DNA from: Boesenbergia rotunda
Lineage: Eukaryota > Streptophyta > Magnoliopsida > Zingiberales > Zingiberaceae
Length of the DNA stretch: 64,000 bases
Direction: 5' to 3'
Assembly (NCBI GenBank): GCA_024364735.1
Contig: JAGFNQ010007692.1
Location: 19,640-83,639 of the forward strand
The number at the start of each line of letters is the position of its first letter. The first letter of the stretch is position 1. Made by a program: the position numbers and the translations under genes. Below, piece after piece: positions 43,925-53,746 of the stretch. The notes beneath the pieces were generated by a model that was not told where the DNA came from, ran no database searches, and saw nothing but the letters and a program-made list of their open reading frames with translations.

Positions 43925-44600
43925 TGAGTCCCTGGATCGGTCTGGTGATCGATCAGGGATTCTGGCACGCTGCTCCTTCGTGGATCGGTCTGGTGACCGA
44001 TCCAGCGATGACTGATCGGTCTGGTGACCGATCAGGGAGCACACAGTGAGGTTGGGAACCTACTGTGCTGCTCCTGATCGATCTGGTGACCGATCAGGGA
44101 GTATGCGTTTCACCCATTGACTGGCTCCTGATCGGTCTGGTGACCGATCAGGGAGCGAGCAGTGAGGTTGAGTTCCCTTGCTGAACTGCTCCTGATCGGT
44201 CTGATGACCGATCAGGATCACTGTGCAGATCGTTCTGGTGAACGATCCAACTTCGCGGGCTCCTCACTAAGATCGATCAGGACGGTTCCTGATCGGTCTG
44301 GTGATGATCTGATCGGACTGATGACCGATCAGGTGACACCCTGATCGGTCAGTTGACCGATCTGAAGGCTTAGCCTGCGAAACTCAGAAATCGCCCGATA
44401 TAAGGGTGGATCGGTCCGGTGAACGATCCATGACCTGGGATCGGTCTGGTGATCGGTCCAGGAGAATCTCAAAGTAATCGCGATTTCTGATTGAGCATTG
44501 GGGATCGATCAGGATGGAGCCTGATCGGTCTGGAACCAGCCTGATCGGTCTGGTGACCGATCAGGAGGCTCTCTGATCGGTCGGGTGACCGATCACTTTA
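43925..44600 (+). promoter_or_regulatory. A2 LTR GATCGGTC box array
   Basis: About fourteen boxes, dominantly TGATCGGTCTGGTGACCG with the matching ATCAGG end. Variants with GATCGTTC...GAACGATC (44226) change both arms together, so the palindrome is kept. Likely enhancer-like or chromatin-related elements in U3. Confidence 0.85.
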
Positions 44601-45395
44601 ATTCAAATTGCACTGTCAGACGCTCTGATCGCGTCTGACCGTATCCGATTCGCTGCTGTTTGCCTCTGATATTTGATTTACTATGTGATATACTGCTCTA
44701 ACAGTCTGATTAAGCTGCAGGTGACAGGGGAGGATTCAAACACTCAAGGAGAAGTCAATGGAGGCTTTCCTTGGAGCAGGTTTGTCCATTTCTCAACTCA
44801 GGTTGCAACGGCTGGAGCTGCAGGACTGAAGCCGCTGACTGAAGCTTGGCTGAGGGAGCTCAGGAAGTTCAGTAAGGGTTCAGTGGTAGCTGGCGTTGGC
44901 AGTGAGGCAGCTGGAGGCTGCTGGAGATGAGGTCACTTGATGCTTAGTGGAGAAACAAAAGGGACGAGAGACAGCTTCGGTGAAGCAGAGTTTTACAGCT
45001 TGTGTTTTGAGTTCTTGCCGCCTTGAGTTCTCCACAACTGCTTGCTGTGTTCTTGAAGTTTCCATCATTCTGAGCAAGCGATCGAGAAGCAATCATCCAT
45101 TACTTGAGCGCTTGAAGGAGAGAACGAGAAGCTTGGAGTCCAACAGTGGGAAGACACGAAGAAGGGTTCTTGCGTGAGATCGCCACTGGGTGGAGCTCAG
45201 GGAAGCTTGCTGCGTTCTTGTCCTTGATAAGTGTTTGAGTAAGATCCTTCTTGTTGTTTCTTTGTGCTTAAACTTTATCTGTGATTGAAACACTGTGGAG
45301 AGGTTACTCCACCGAGAAGGAGGTTGCTTTTTATCCGGTGATCACCGGGGCTTGATCTGCCGACGATCAAGGGATCGCCCACCTTAAGGGCACGC

Positions 45396-45428
45396 CAAGG
45401 AGTAGGGGCAAGTTATCCCCGAACCTTG
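45396..45428 (+). ncRNA. U5 stem-loop, A family
   Basis: CAAGG-AGTA-GGGG-CAAGTTAT-CCCC-GAA-CCTTG, 190 nt before the LTR end. The families J, B and G have the same internal loop and paired changes in both stems. Confidence 0.6.
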
Positions 45429-45638
45429 TAAATCCTCCTTGTTAGCGATCTTGCTAGCTGTGATTGGTTTGTTTGTGTGTTAGTTTTCTGCACACCTTGT
45501 TTTCTATTCTTTCCGCTGTGCTATTGATTTCTAAGTTGCAAAAACTTGCTAAGTGCCAAAGGTTGCATTGATTGGCTATATTCACCCCCCCCCCTCTCTA
45601 GCCATCCCGTTTCCAACACTCGTTATGGTAAGCTCGGT

Positions 45639-46765
45639 TTACATTGTGCTCTGCTTGAATCGCGCCGACCAACTCGATGTGGTGGGCTTCCTCCTCCTCT
45701 CGGAGGCTATGGATTTCTTGTTGTCTCGATGGGGTTCGTCCAAGTGCTCCTGAATCTCGGCAACGAGATATGCGACATCGACCTCTACCTCCGCATCGGA
45801 ATCGATCTGGGCTCTGACTCTCTGTCGTCTCCATGATAGACCCCCGGTAACCGAGACCTCTATGCCCACTAGGGAAAAATTTCTATACCCAATTTCGTCA
45901 AATTCGGTTATCGTGGTCATCTCTCCAACGGTAATATCGCGACCGTGATGGTGAAGAAGAGAAGTGATAATGTGGCAGTAAGGGGTGCGTACTCGACCCT
46001 GAGGCGTAACACTGGACGCATAGAGAATGGTGTGGAACATGTGAAGTCCAATATCTATGTCTAAGTGATGGATCATAGCGTACAACAAGAAGGTATGGAA
46101 TGGCCGAATGGTCGCGACATCCCTGGTGGTCAAGGGAAGAATGCAACGGATCAGAACTTTTTAAAGAGCGTAGTGCTGGACCCGGAGATCTACTGACTGA
46201 AATCATCTAACCAAAGGGTTTCGGGCATCACTATAGAAATATGAATAAAGGGTGTCCAGATCAATATGGGAGTAGGGAGGAGAAAAGGGAGGTTCTCTTG
46301 GAGGGTAACAACAGAACGTGGACTGGGAAGGTCATAGTCCAAGAAATCTATTAAACAACGAGGGTGAGATAGTCAGAGGCATCCCCTGTACTGTGGAGAT
46401 AAAGGTAAGGTCCTCTTGTCTGACTAGGTTGTTGTAAAACTCTGCACATAGGGTCGTGTTCATAGAATGGGTGCAGAAGACAAGATGGTCAAGCTGATAG
46501 AAATTGATGGCGTCCATAGCTACTGGACAGGACTGAGTAAAAAATTACCTATTTAAGAAACTTATTTTGATAGGTTTGTAGGTTGTCTAAGCAGACTTGT
46601 TAAATAGTTCTAAGGTCGGAAACCTAGGGTTAGGGCTAGGCTCGGTCCCGGGGTTGGGTTGATTAGCACGACGTTTTCTAAAATAATAAGGAAAATGCAT
46701 TTAAGTAGCGGAATAATAATAAGCAAATTAATTATAAATGCATAAAAATGATACCGGGGAGCCAT
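45639..46765 (-). pseudogene. B third ORF (env-position gene), probable intron 46754-46678
   Basis: Minus-strand homologue of the A2 third ORF. Exon 1 at 46765-46755 is ATG GCT CCC CG. A 77-bp AU-rich intron (GTATCA...TTATTTTAG) follows. Exon 2 starts at 46677 and reads KRRANQPNPGTEPSPNPRFP. The same frame runs, with two nonsense codons, into 46517-46332 (MDAINFYQLDHLVFC, CAEFYNNL). After a frameshift near 46340 it continues as 46133-45639 with RPFHTFLLYAMIHHLDID and TPYCHIITSLLHHHG, matching PYHCLMLYGMH and MPFGHIITDWLM in A2. Exon 1 length (11 nt) and intron phase are identical to A2. Truncated at 45638 by A2. No membrane span visible. Confidence 0.7.
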
Positions 46766-46877
46766 GGTTGAGGTTGGACGTTTGAGGGCACGAGAAGGGC
46801 TTTCGAGCGCCTTGGGAGTAGGAGAGTTAGGGAGGAGGCTTGTTTTTCGGGTGGCAAATGAAGGGAGAATCGGTGGC

Positions 46878-46888
46878 CTTATATAGGG
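46878..46888 (-). promoter_or_regulatory. B internal TATA box upstream of the third ORF
   Basis: Minus strand CCTATATAAGG, 113 nt upstream of the proposed start codon (46765) and just downstream of the GGCGCC array. It is as good a TATA box as that of the LTR (50161-50170). Confidence 0.65.
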
Positions 46889-46894
46889 TTTGGT

Positions 46895-47165
46895 CGGGCG
46901 CCCGGGAGGTCTCGGGCGCCTGGTTCAGGTGTCAGCTGTCTTTAGCAGCTTTTGCTGCCTTGACCATTGGTCTTGGGGGCGCCTGTGAGGACCCGGGCGC
47001 CTATAGTCAACTGTCACTTGTGGCAGCTTTTGCTGCCTTGAATGGAGATAATGACCTAGGCACCCGATAGGTCACGGGCGCCCGTGTCAGATGGGTAGGG
47101 TTGATAGCTTTTGCTGTCTTGGTCGAAGAGAAAGTAGGGGGCGCCCGACAGGTCACGGGTGCCCG
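46895..47165 (-). promoter_or_regulatory. B internal GGCGCC box array
   Basis: Four box pairs GGGCGCC-10/12 nt-GGGCGCC at 46895, 46976, 47058 and 47137, with a period of about 80 bp; the spacer includes GCAGCTTTTGCTGCCTTG in three copies. The B LTR (50175-50510) has the same pair with the same period. Confidence 0.8.
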
Positions 47166-47925
47166 AGCTGACCATGGTTTGACTATTGACCAGTTTGACT
47201 ATTTTGACCTGGTTTGACTCTTTTGACCAACCAACAATTAAGTCACTTAAGCTCTAAATTACATAATTCAATGTGTTTACTTGATAAAAGTATAAAAATC
47301 AGATGAATATGAGTTAGATCCTAATCATCTCACCCGGTCTATAGTTGTCAATCACGTTGACCTTATGGGTTTTGTGAGATTGGTTTTAACAGAAGTAAAG
47401 ATTTTATTTAAAAAAAACATGATTAATTTTGAAAAGTTGAATTAATTTTGAAAACAGTTTAATTAAGTTTTAAGTTTATTTTGAAAAGTGGTTGAATCTA
47501 AGATTAATTAAAATTTGTGTTAGATTCAAATCTGGCAATAGTAAAGTGAATTTGGCTTTCAAAAATTGGCTTCCAGGTCTTGGCGAGACACTAGGTCTTC
47601 TTTGGCCGTAGCCTTATTGGATCATCAACCCTTTCCTTGACAAAGCCTTTTATTGAAAAATCATCTTCAAGTTACTCCTTGAAAGATTTTGGTCTAACTA
47701 GATTGGGTTTTGGATCGGTAGCTTCGGCTAGTTCCGCCAAAAATGGCTTCCCTAACGTACTATCGTCTCACCTCCACCCAATACTAGGTTTTCAAATTTT
47801 AATTAAACTCTTTTGTCCTTATTCTAACCAGTTCTAGATCTAAGCATGATAATTTGCAGAAATAAATAAACAATCAAGCATGCAATGAAAATTTAAAAAA
47901 AATTATCTAATTATAAAAATTATTT
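47166..47925 (-). other. B spacer across the pol deletion
   Basis: No coding frame or domain recognised. AT-rich in 47240-47560. The protease, integrase and RT genes expected between 47926 and the internal array are missing; the exact deletion join cannot be placed by eye. Confidence 0.55.
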
Positions 47926-48367
47926 TTAAATTGGCTCCTTCTGGACTAAAGCCACGGTGATGATTAGGCAAGATATGAATCTTGTCCTTGGGGATCCAAA
48001 CTGGTTTGGTCCAGCTTGATTATTCAAGCAAAGTTTGGGTACCCATGCTTGAACTTTGGGTCTTGATTGGTTCAATACAGCATAGTATGACCGTTGTCTT
48101 GACTTGGTTCGATACCCTAACCCGGATCGATTTAGAACGGACTTCTGTTTTCCAAGAATCATGTCAAGACCCTTGGAACCCGAAGTGAATCGTTCTAAGC
48201 CACACCTTGACTTGAGTTTTCAAGGAGGAGTTCTCTTTCTCATGTTTTTCGACTTGAGTAGAGGTTCCTTCTTGAACCTTCCCGGTCAAGGATCTAGAGT
48301 CAGCTTCCACATTCAGGAGTTTTACTTCTTGTCGGAGGGACTCGACTCGGATTTTGGCTTTCGCCAA
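47926..48367 (-). pseudogene. B Gag tail and start of Pol
   Basis: Two overlapping frames. 48367-48164 is a coiled-coil, lysine/glutamate-rich Gag tail (VESLRQEVKLLNVEADS...). 48162-47926 contains VQAWVPKLCLNNQAGPNQ, matching the Gag-Pol link of A2 (KAWVPKSCLVDALGPKVW). It stops before the protease. Confidence 0.7.
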
Positions 48368-48387
48368 GTTACGAGATAAGTATGCAA

Positions 48388-49544
48388 TTAATTTGATAAA
48401 TCAACTTCAGAATAACCACTTACCGTTATTTTGCCGTTTTCAGAAATTGTGAGCCTTCCGTCGTCTGGCTCCGATTCCGATCCGGTGTCGATGTCTTCTG
48501 AAGCGGTTAAGGCTAGAAGGTTTGACTGTGGGGCCTCTTCTTCTTCTTCGGAGGAAGATTCGTCCCACGTGGCTTTAAGAGCCTTCTTCCTTCGAGTCTT
48601 CTTGGCTTCCTTTAGGTTGGAGCACTCCGATTTGTAGTGTCCCTGCTTGTTGCATTTGTAGCAGGTCACATTTTGTTTGGTCTTCGAAGTTGAAGGTTCA
48701 GCTGGATCTTCCTTTCTTCGGCTGGCTTTCCTTCTGTTGGTCTGATGCTTCAGCTCCTTGTAGTAGTCCCGGGCTAGCCGAACCAGCTTGGGTGGATCCA
48801 CTTTACTATCTTCTGAGTCGCTGAGTCAGACTCGGGTGCAGGTTGAGGCTTTTTCTTGGCTACCTTTCCTTGGGGTTTACCTGTAAGAAAAGCAATACCT
48901 TTCTCAACCACAGTGCAGTTAGTCTGCTCATATAACTCTAATTTAGAAAATAATTCATCTAATTTAATTTTAGAATGATCCCTAGAAACCTTGTAAGCAT
49001 CTACCATAGATGCCCACAGAGTATTTCTTGGGAAAGCATTTAAGGTATACCTGATAAGGTCACAGTTTTCTACCTTGTGACCGATTGTGTGCAGGCCATT
49101 CATCATCTCCTGGATTCTGGCGTGGAGCTGTGCTGTTGACTCACCTTCGTTCATTTTGATTGTGTACAATTTGTTCAGTAGTAGGTCCCTTTTGCTGATT
49201 CTGGTGTTGGAGGTATCTTCGTGCAACTCAATCAACTTGCTCCATAGTTCTTTGGCGCTGTTGAAGGGTCCCACCCGGTTCAGTTCTTCCTTGGTTAATC
49301 CACATTGCAGTGTCTGGGTTGCCTTTGCATCAGCTTCGATCTTTTTCTTCAGCGAGGCATCCCATTCTGAGTAGTGCTGTGTAACTCCTTCAGCGTTCTT
49401 GGGGATTTCAAGGCCGGATTGAATAATAATCCGCATATCCACCTGAGTTTTCAGGTGGACTTCCATCCGACTCTTCCAGTAGGAGAAGTCTTCTCCACTG
49501 AAGAGTGGTGGTCTGGCTGTGCTGAAACCCTCTTGCATGACCAT
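48388..49544 (-). pseudogene. B Gag
   Basis: Sirevirus capsid protein in two frames, joined near 48780. The start chosen at 49544 (MVMQEGFSTARPPLFSGEDF) aligns with the A1 start MALREDFSTTRPPFFDG; the more upstream ATG at 49586 has no counterpart. Core: RVGPFNSAKELWSKLIELHED, MMNGLHTIGHKVENCDLIRY, ASMVDAYKVSRDHSKIKLDE. CCHC knuckle CYKCNKQGHYKSEC in 48801-48388, followed by a Ser/Glu-rich linker. One frameshift makes it a pseudogene. Confidence 0.87.
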
Positions 49545-49736
49545 TATAATTTCTGAAATAAACTCAAACAAAGAAACTTTGTCCAAAGACTTGGTCTTGG
49601 ATTAGTAGTGCGGGAAAAATTAATCGAAATGAAAGCGATTGAGTGGTGTTGCACCAACCTCAATTAACGAGAAAAATTCGAAAAAGAAATTAAAAAAAAA
49701 TCTCAAATTGGTGGTTGCACCAGATTTGAGCCACCC

Positions 49737-49748
49737 GCTCTGATACCA
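49737..49748 (-). other. B primer-binding site
   Basis: TGGTATCAGAGC on the minus strand, two bases after the LTR end, initiator-Met type. Confidence 0.9.
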
Positions 49749-49869
49749 CTTGTTGAATCAAAGAAAACGATAGAGGGGGGTGAATATCGTGAAAAACTTT
49801 TCAGATTAAGAAAGAGCAAATACGCAGCGGAAAGAAATAAATTGCACAAGAACACAAGTCAATTTTTTA

Positions 49870-49904
49870 CTTGGTTCGGAGTCGCGGTCGGCTCCTACTC
49901 CAAG
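49870..49904 (-). ncRNA. U5 stem-loop, B family
   Basis: CTTGG-AGTA-GGAG...CTCC-GAA-CCAAG in element sense, 119 nt before the LTR end. The inner stem has one C-A mismatch if extended to 7 bp. Confidence 0.55.
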
Positions 49905-50160
49905 GCCCACGGTCCTTGACTGTTTATTTTAGGCAATCAAATAATCGCAATAAAGATTTACAAGTGAAGTACAAGAGTATATTAGGAAATTGAAATTGCT
50001 ACACTTTTCATTACCGACGCCTGAGGTGGATCAAATTTCGGAGCAGAGGGTCGTCGTTGGTGCTGGGATCTTGAAGTCGGAGTTTGCAGGGGCATATCGC
50101 TTGAACGAAAAGCTTTGGAGCGTTGAGAAACAGTGATGTTGAAGCCTTGGGGTCGAGCCC

Positions 50161-50510
50161 CCTTTTATAGTGCTCATGGGGCGCTTGATCCGTTGGGGGC
50201 GCTTGACACGTGCCTTTACCTGCGAGAACCTCTATCAGCAGCTCGGTCAGCGCTTATCCCCTTCGACTCGGCACCTGGTCTGACTAGGGCGCCCGGGACC
50301 TCTCGGGCGCCTGAGTTGACCTAGTCCATCGGCATCGTGGCAGATTTGCTTCGATGACCGCTTTGGCTTTGACCTTGGGCGCCCGGGACCTCCTGGGCGC
50401 CTAGCCCAGTGTGGTTTCAAAGCAGTCTTGCTTCTTGGCAGTTTTTGACCTTGACCTTGGGCGCCCGTGACCTCCCGGGCGCCTAGCCCAGTGAACCACC
50501 CCACTCCTTT
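50161..50510 (-). promoter_or_regulatory. B LTR GGCGCC boxes and TATA
   Basis: Box pairs at 50288, 50378 and 50458 and a weaker pair at 50178, period 80-90 bp, followed directly by the TATA box (50170-50161, minus). Confidence 0.82.
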
Positions 50511-51477
50511 GGGGCGTCTGAGCTGCTGAAACACAATCCTTCGGTCCCTGTAACCAAGGTTAGTTCCAAAACAAACCATGCAAGTGTGTTAGTCATTATT
50601 TACAGCCGTAGCTGTCTTGGTTCTGACTTCGGGTCTCTAAAATGGAACCCTAGGTCGAACTGACGCCTATTGTTCCCTCGACGGGGAACCCGCCCTCACC
50701 TACTCCTCTCAGGAGAGTTTACCTTTTGCCAACCGTCTCCTCCGGTTGGACTTTTGCCCAATCTACCTGACCAGGTCTTCGTGCCCCACTTCCGGTCAGG
50801 TCTTCGGTGCCCAGCCCCTTGCTAGGACTTCTTGCCCAGTCCTCGACCAGGACTTCTTTGCCTGACTTCCGGTCAGGTTTTCGGTGCCCAGCCCTTTGCC
50901 AGGACTTCTTGCCCAGTCCTCGACCAGGACTTCTTTACCCAGCCCTTTGCCAGGACTTCTTGCCTAGTGTACCTAGGACTTCTTCCTGCACACTCAATGA
51001 ATAAGTTAGATCACAATAACATCTTAACTTCTGAATCCTTTGCCATTATCAAATCCCAGGTTTGACTTAGGTGCTGCCTTCACCAATAGAAGGATCTTCC
51101 ATGGTGGTGCTAGGCGCCGCGTGAGTGGAAGAAGGGGAGAGGAGGCTTCTTCTTCCTTGTGTGCTTGGTGTCGCGAGATAGGAAGAAGAAGGGGAGGTCA
51201 GTTAGGGTTGTTGTGAGGGAGAAGAACTCTTCTCTTTATCTCCTTCATCATCTTCTTCCTTGGAGTGGCCGACGGCAACCCTAGGGTAAGGGTTAGGCAG
51301 CGCTAGGTGAAGGGATTGATTGGTGGCCTTGGTGATTTCGGTTCTTGGTAGATCGTCGCCCACACGATGTCCAAGAAGGGAGGTCATACAGTAGAAGATC
51401 GCGAGGTAAATAGGAAGATATAACTTTTCCCATGGCATCTGAGGCTTGGTCATATTAACCTTAGTAGGATTCAAAGG

Positions 51478-52480
51478 TTGATAGTCGATGGGTCCTTGGG
51501 TTCATTGGTGGTGGAAGACTTTCCAACTGATGGATCTCGCTTGGAAGGTAAGATGACCAAGAGGCCTTTCAAAGCCAAGGGGTATAGGGCCAAAGATGTG
51601 TTAGAATTGGTTCATTCTGATTTATGTAGTCCTATGTCTATCCAGGCAAGAGGTGGCTTTGAATGGTTACATTTACTTGATGCGCCGCAAGTCTGAATGC
51701 TTTGATAAGTTCAAAGAATTCAAGGCTGATGTGGAGAAACATCAAGGTAAAAGTATCAAGACACTATGATCATATCGTGGTGACGAATACCTCTTGGAAG
51801 AGTTTAGGACTTACTTATCAAAAGCTGGGATTCAATCTCATTTGTCTGCACCCGGTACGCTCCAACAGAACAGTGTAGCAAAGCGAAGGAATAGAACTCT
51901 TATGGAGATGCTTAGGTCAATGATGAGTTACTCTGAGTTGCCAGATTCGTTTTGGGGATATACTTTGGAAACGACAACGTACATACTGAACTTGGTACCT
52001 TCTAAGTCAGTACCCTCTACTCCCACAGAATTATGGACTGGGTGAAAGCTTAGTCTAAGACATATTCAGATTTGGGGTAGTCCAACACATGTATTGAAGG
52101 GAGATACTAATAAGTTGGAATCTCGTACAGAAGTACGCTTCTTCGTAGGCTATCCTAGAGGAACGAAAGGTGGTTTATTTGATAGTCCTAAGGATTAGAG
52201 GGTGGTTGTTAAGCACGAATGCCCGATTCTTAGAGGAAGACTATGTGATGAATCACATGCCCATGAGTAAGATTATTCTTGAGGAATTAAAAGGGGAAGT
52301 TCCAACCTCAGTACCAACAGTACAAGAGGATATACCACAAGTCACTGCATCGCGTGTCACAGAGGATACACAAGTAGTACCTCGTCGTAGTGGGAAGGTT
52401 GTTAGACAACCTAAAAGATTCATGATCTTAGGTGAGTCGTTGGACTTGGTCCCTGGCGAACATGAACTTGATCTCTAGAT
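51478..52480 (+). pseudogene. E integrase remnant
   Basis: 51478-51696 holds MTKRPFKAKGYRAKDVLELV and HSDLCSPMSIQ of the GAG_pre-integrase/integrase boundary. 51794-52045 holds the part with LSAPGTLQQNSVAKRRNRTL, where the catalytic Glu of VVERRN has been changed to Lys, then DSFWGYTLETTTYILN. 52170-52478 is the linker to RT. Frameshifts and stops lie between. Non-functional. Confidence 0.8.
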
Positions 52481-52499
52481 ATATGATGAGGCACTCCAA

Positions 52500-53173
52500 G
52501 ATAAAGATACGGTATCATGACAAAGGGTAAAGAATTCTGAGATAGAATCTATGGATTCTAGATTCATTACGAAGGGAAAAGATCATCTTGTGTGTAAGCT
52601 TAATCGGTCCATATATGGATTGAAGCAAGCTTCACTATCTTGGAACATCCGTTTTGATGAGGTAATCCAGTCATATGGATTTATTCAAGTCCGGATGAGT
52701 CTTGTGTATATAAGAGATGTGATGGAAGCGTAGTGGTATTTCTTGTACTATACGTAGATGATATTTTGCTCATTGGCAACAATGTCAAAGTATTATCAGG
52801 CGTAAGGATATGGTTGTCCAAACAGTTTGATATGAAGGACTTGGGGGAAGCGGGACACATCCTTGGGATCAAGGTTATAAGGGATCGTCAGAAAAGGATG
52901 TTGTGCTTATCTCAAGCTTCATACATAGACACTGTCCTAGCTCGTTTTAGCATGAAAAACTCCAAGAAAGGTTTTCTACCTTTTAGGCATGGAGTTCCTC
53001 TATCTAAGGAGATGTGTCCTAAAACATCAAAGGAGATAGAGGAGATGAAGGTGGTTCCTTATGCTTCGGCGGTTGGAGGCCTCATGTATGCTATGCTATG
53101 TACGAGACTGGATATCTATTTTGTCGTAGGCATGGTTAGGAGATATCAGAGTAATCCAGTTAAGGGACATTAA
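52500..53173 (+). pseudogene. E reverse transcriptase remnant
   Basis: YVDD active site in VLYVDDILLIGNN (52733-53173 frame), followed by DMKDLGEAGHILGIKVIRD and the thumb region MYAMLCTRLDI. The N-terminal part (KLNRSIYGLKQASLSW, 52551-52733) is in another frame and most of the fingers are missing. Confidence 0.82.
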
Positions 53174-53191
53174 ACTGCGGTAAAGTATATA

Positions 53192-53660
53192 TTGAAGTAC
53201 CTAAGAAGGACTAGGGATTATATGCTGGTTTACCAAGCAGACCAATTACTCCCTGTGGGTTATACGGATTTAGACTTCCAATCAAATAGGGACAAAAGTA
53301 AGTCTACCTCGGGGTTTGTGTTTATTTTAGGAGGTGGAGCCATAGTATGGAGGATTGTCAAGCAGAAATACGTGGCAGACTCTACCATGGAAGCTGAGTA
53401 TGTGGCAGCCTCTGATGCAGCCAAGGAATCTGTATGGCTTAGGAACTTCAAGATGGACTTCGATGTGATTCCTAGTTTGCCCAGAGCTATCAGAATTTAT
53501 TGTGATAACAGTGGTGCAGTTGCAAACTCGAAGGAACTATGAGCCCATAAGGCGAGTAAACATATAGAGCACAAGTACCACCTAAGTGAGGTGAAGTTGT
53601 CGCCTAGATTACATCAGAGGACAACCTGGCAGATCCTTTCACTAAGGCCTTTCTAGTGAG
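53192..53660 (+). pseudogene. E RNase H remnant
   Basis: VGYTDLDFQSNRDKSKSTSG, ADSTMEAEYVAASDAAKE and IYCDNSGAVANSKE are the RNase H motifs. A TGA at 53540-53542 and further changes follow, up to the lost end with LADPFTK-like codons near 53630. Confidence 0.8.
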
Positions 53661-53746
53661 AGCTTTTTGATAGGCATGTGGAGTATATGGGAGTCAGATG
53701 TATGACATTGTGAGGACAGCAAAGTCTATTAGTATAAGTGGGAGAT

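Larger units (their letters stand above)
36232..45618 (+). mobile_element. Sirevirus A2 (Copia), 3' nine-tenths
   Basis: Plus-strand element lacking its 5' LTR and the first part of gag. It has: gag tail, protease, integrase, RT-RNase H, a non-coding stretch with palindromic boxes, an intron-containing third ORF, a cluster of polypurine tracts and the 3' LTR (43397-45618). It was inserted into the third ORF of element B (right flank ctcgt, 45619-45623). Same family as A1. Confidence 0.92.
43397..45618 (+). repeat. A2 3' LTR
   Basis: 2222 bp, TGTTGATGCAG to TTTCCAACA. In order: direct repeats (43540-43925, about 27-bp units on CTAGCTTGGAGGGCTAGG), GATCGGTC box array (43925-44600), a region with GTGATATACTGC as a weak TATA candidate (44686), the U5 stem-loop (45396-45428) and the polyC signal ATTCACCCCCC before the end. 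No gene in it. Confidence 0.93.
45619..51088 (-). mobile_element. Sirevirus B (Copia), internally deleted
   Basis: Minus-strand element: 5' LTR 51088-49751, primer site, gag (49544-48164), pol start (48162-47926), then a deletion of protease-integrase-RT, the internal promoter-like GGCGCC array (47165-46895), and a third ORF with an intron (46765-45639). It is cut at 45619 by A2. It belongs to a family different from A: other box sequence, other LTR, diverged proteins. Confidence 0.87.
49751..51088 (-). repeat. B 5' LTR
   Basis: 1338 bp, TATTGGTGAAGG (expected TGTTGG) to GATTCAACA. Contains, in element sense, a direct-repeat array (50980-50760, CCAGGACTTCTTGCCC type), GGCGCC boxes (50510-50175), a TATA box CTATAAAAGG (50170-50161), the U5 stem-loop (49904-49870) and a polyC signal. 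No gene seen. Confidence 0.9.
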
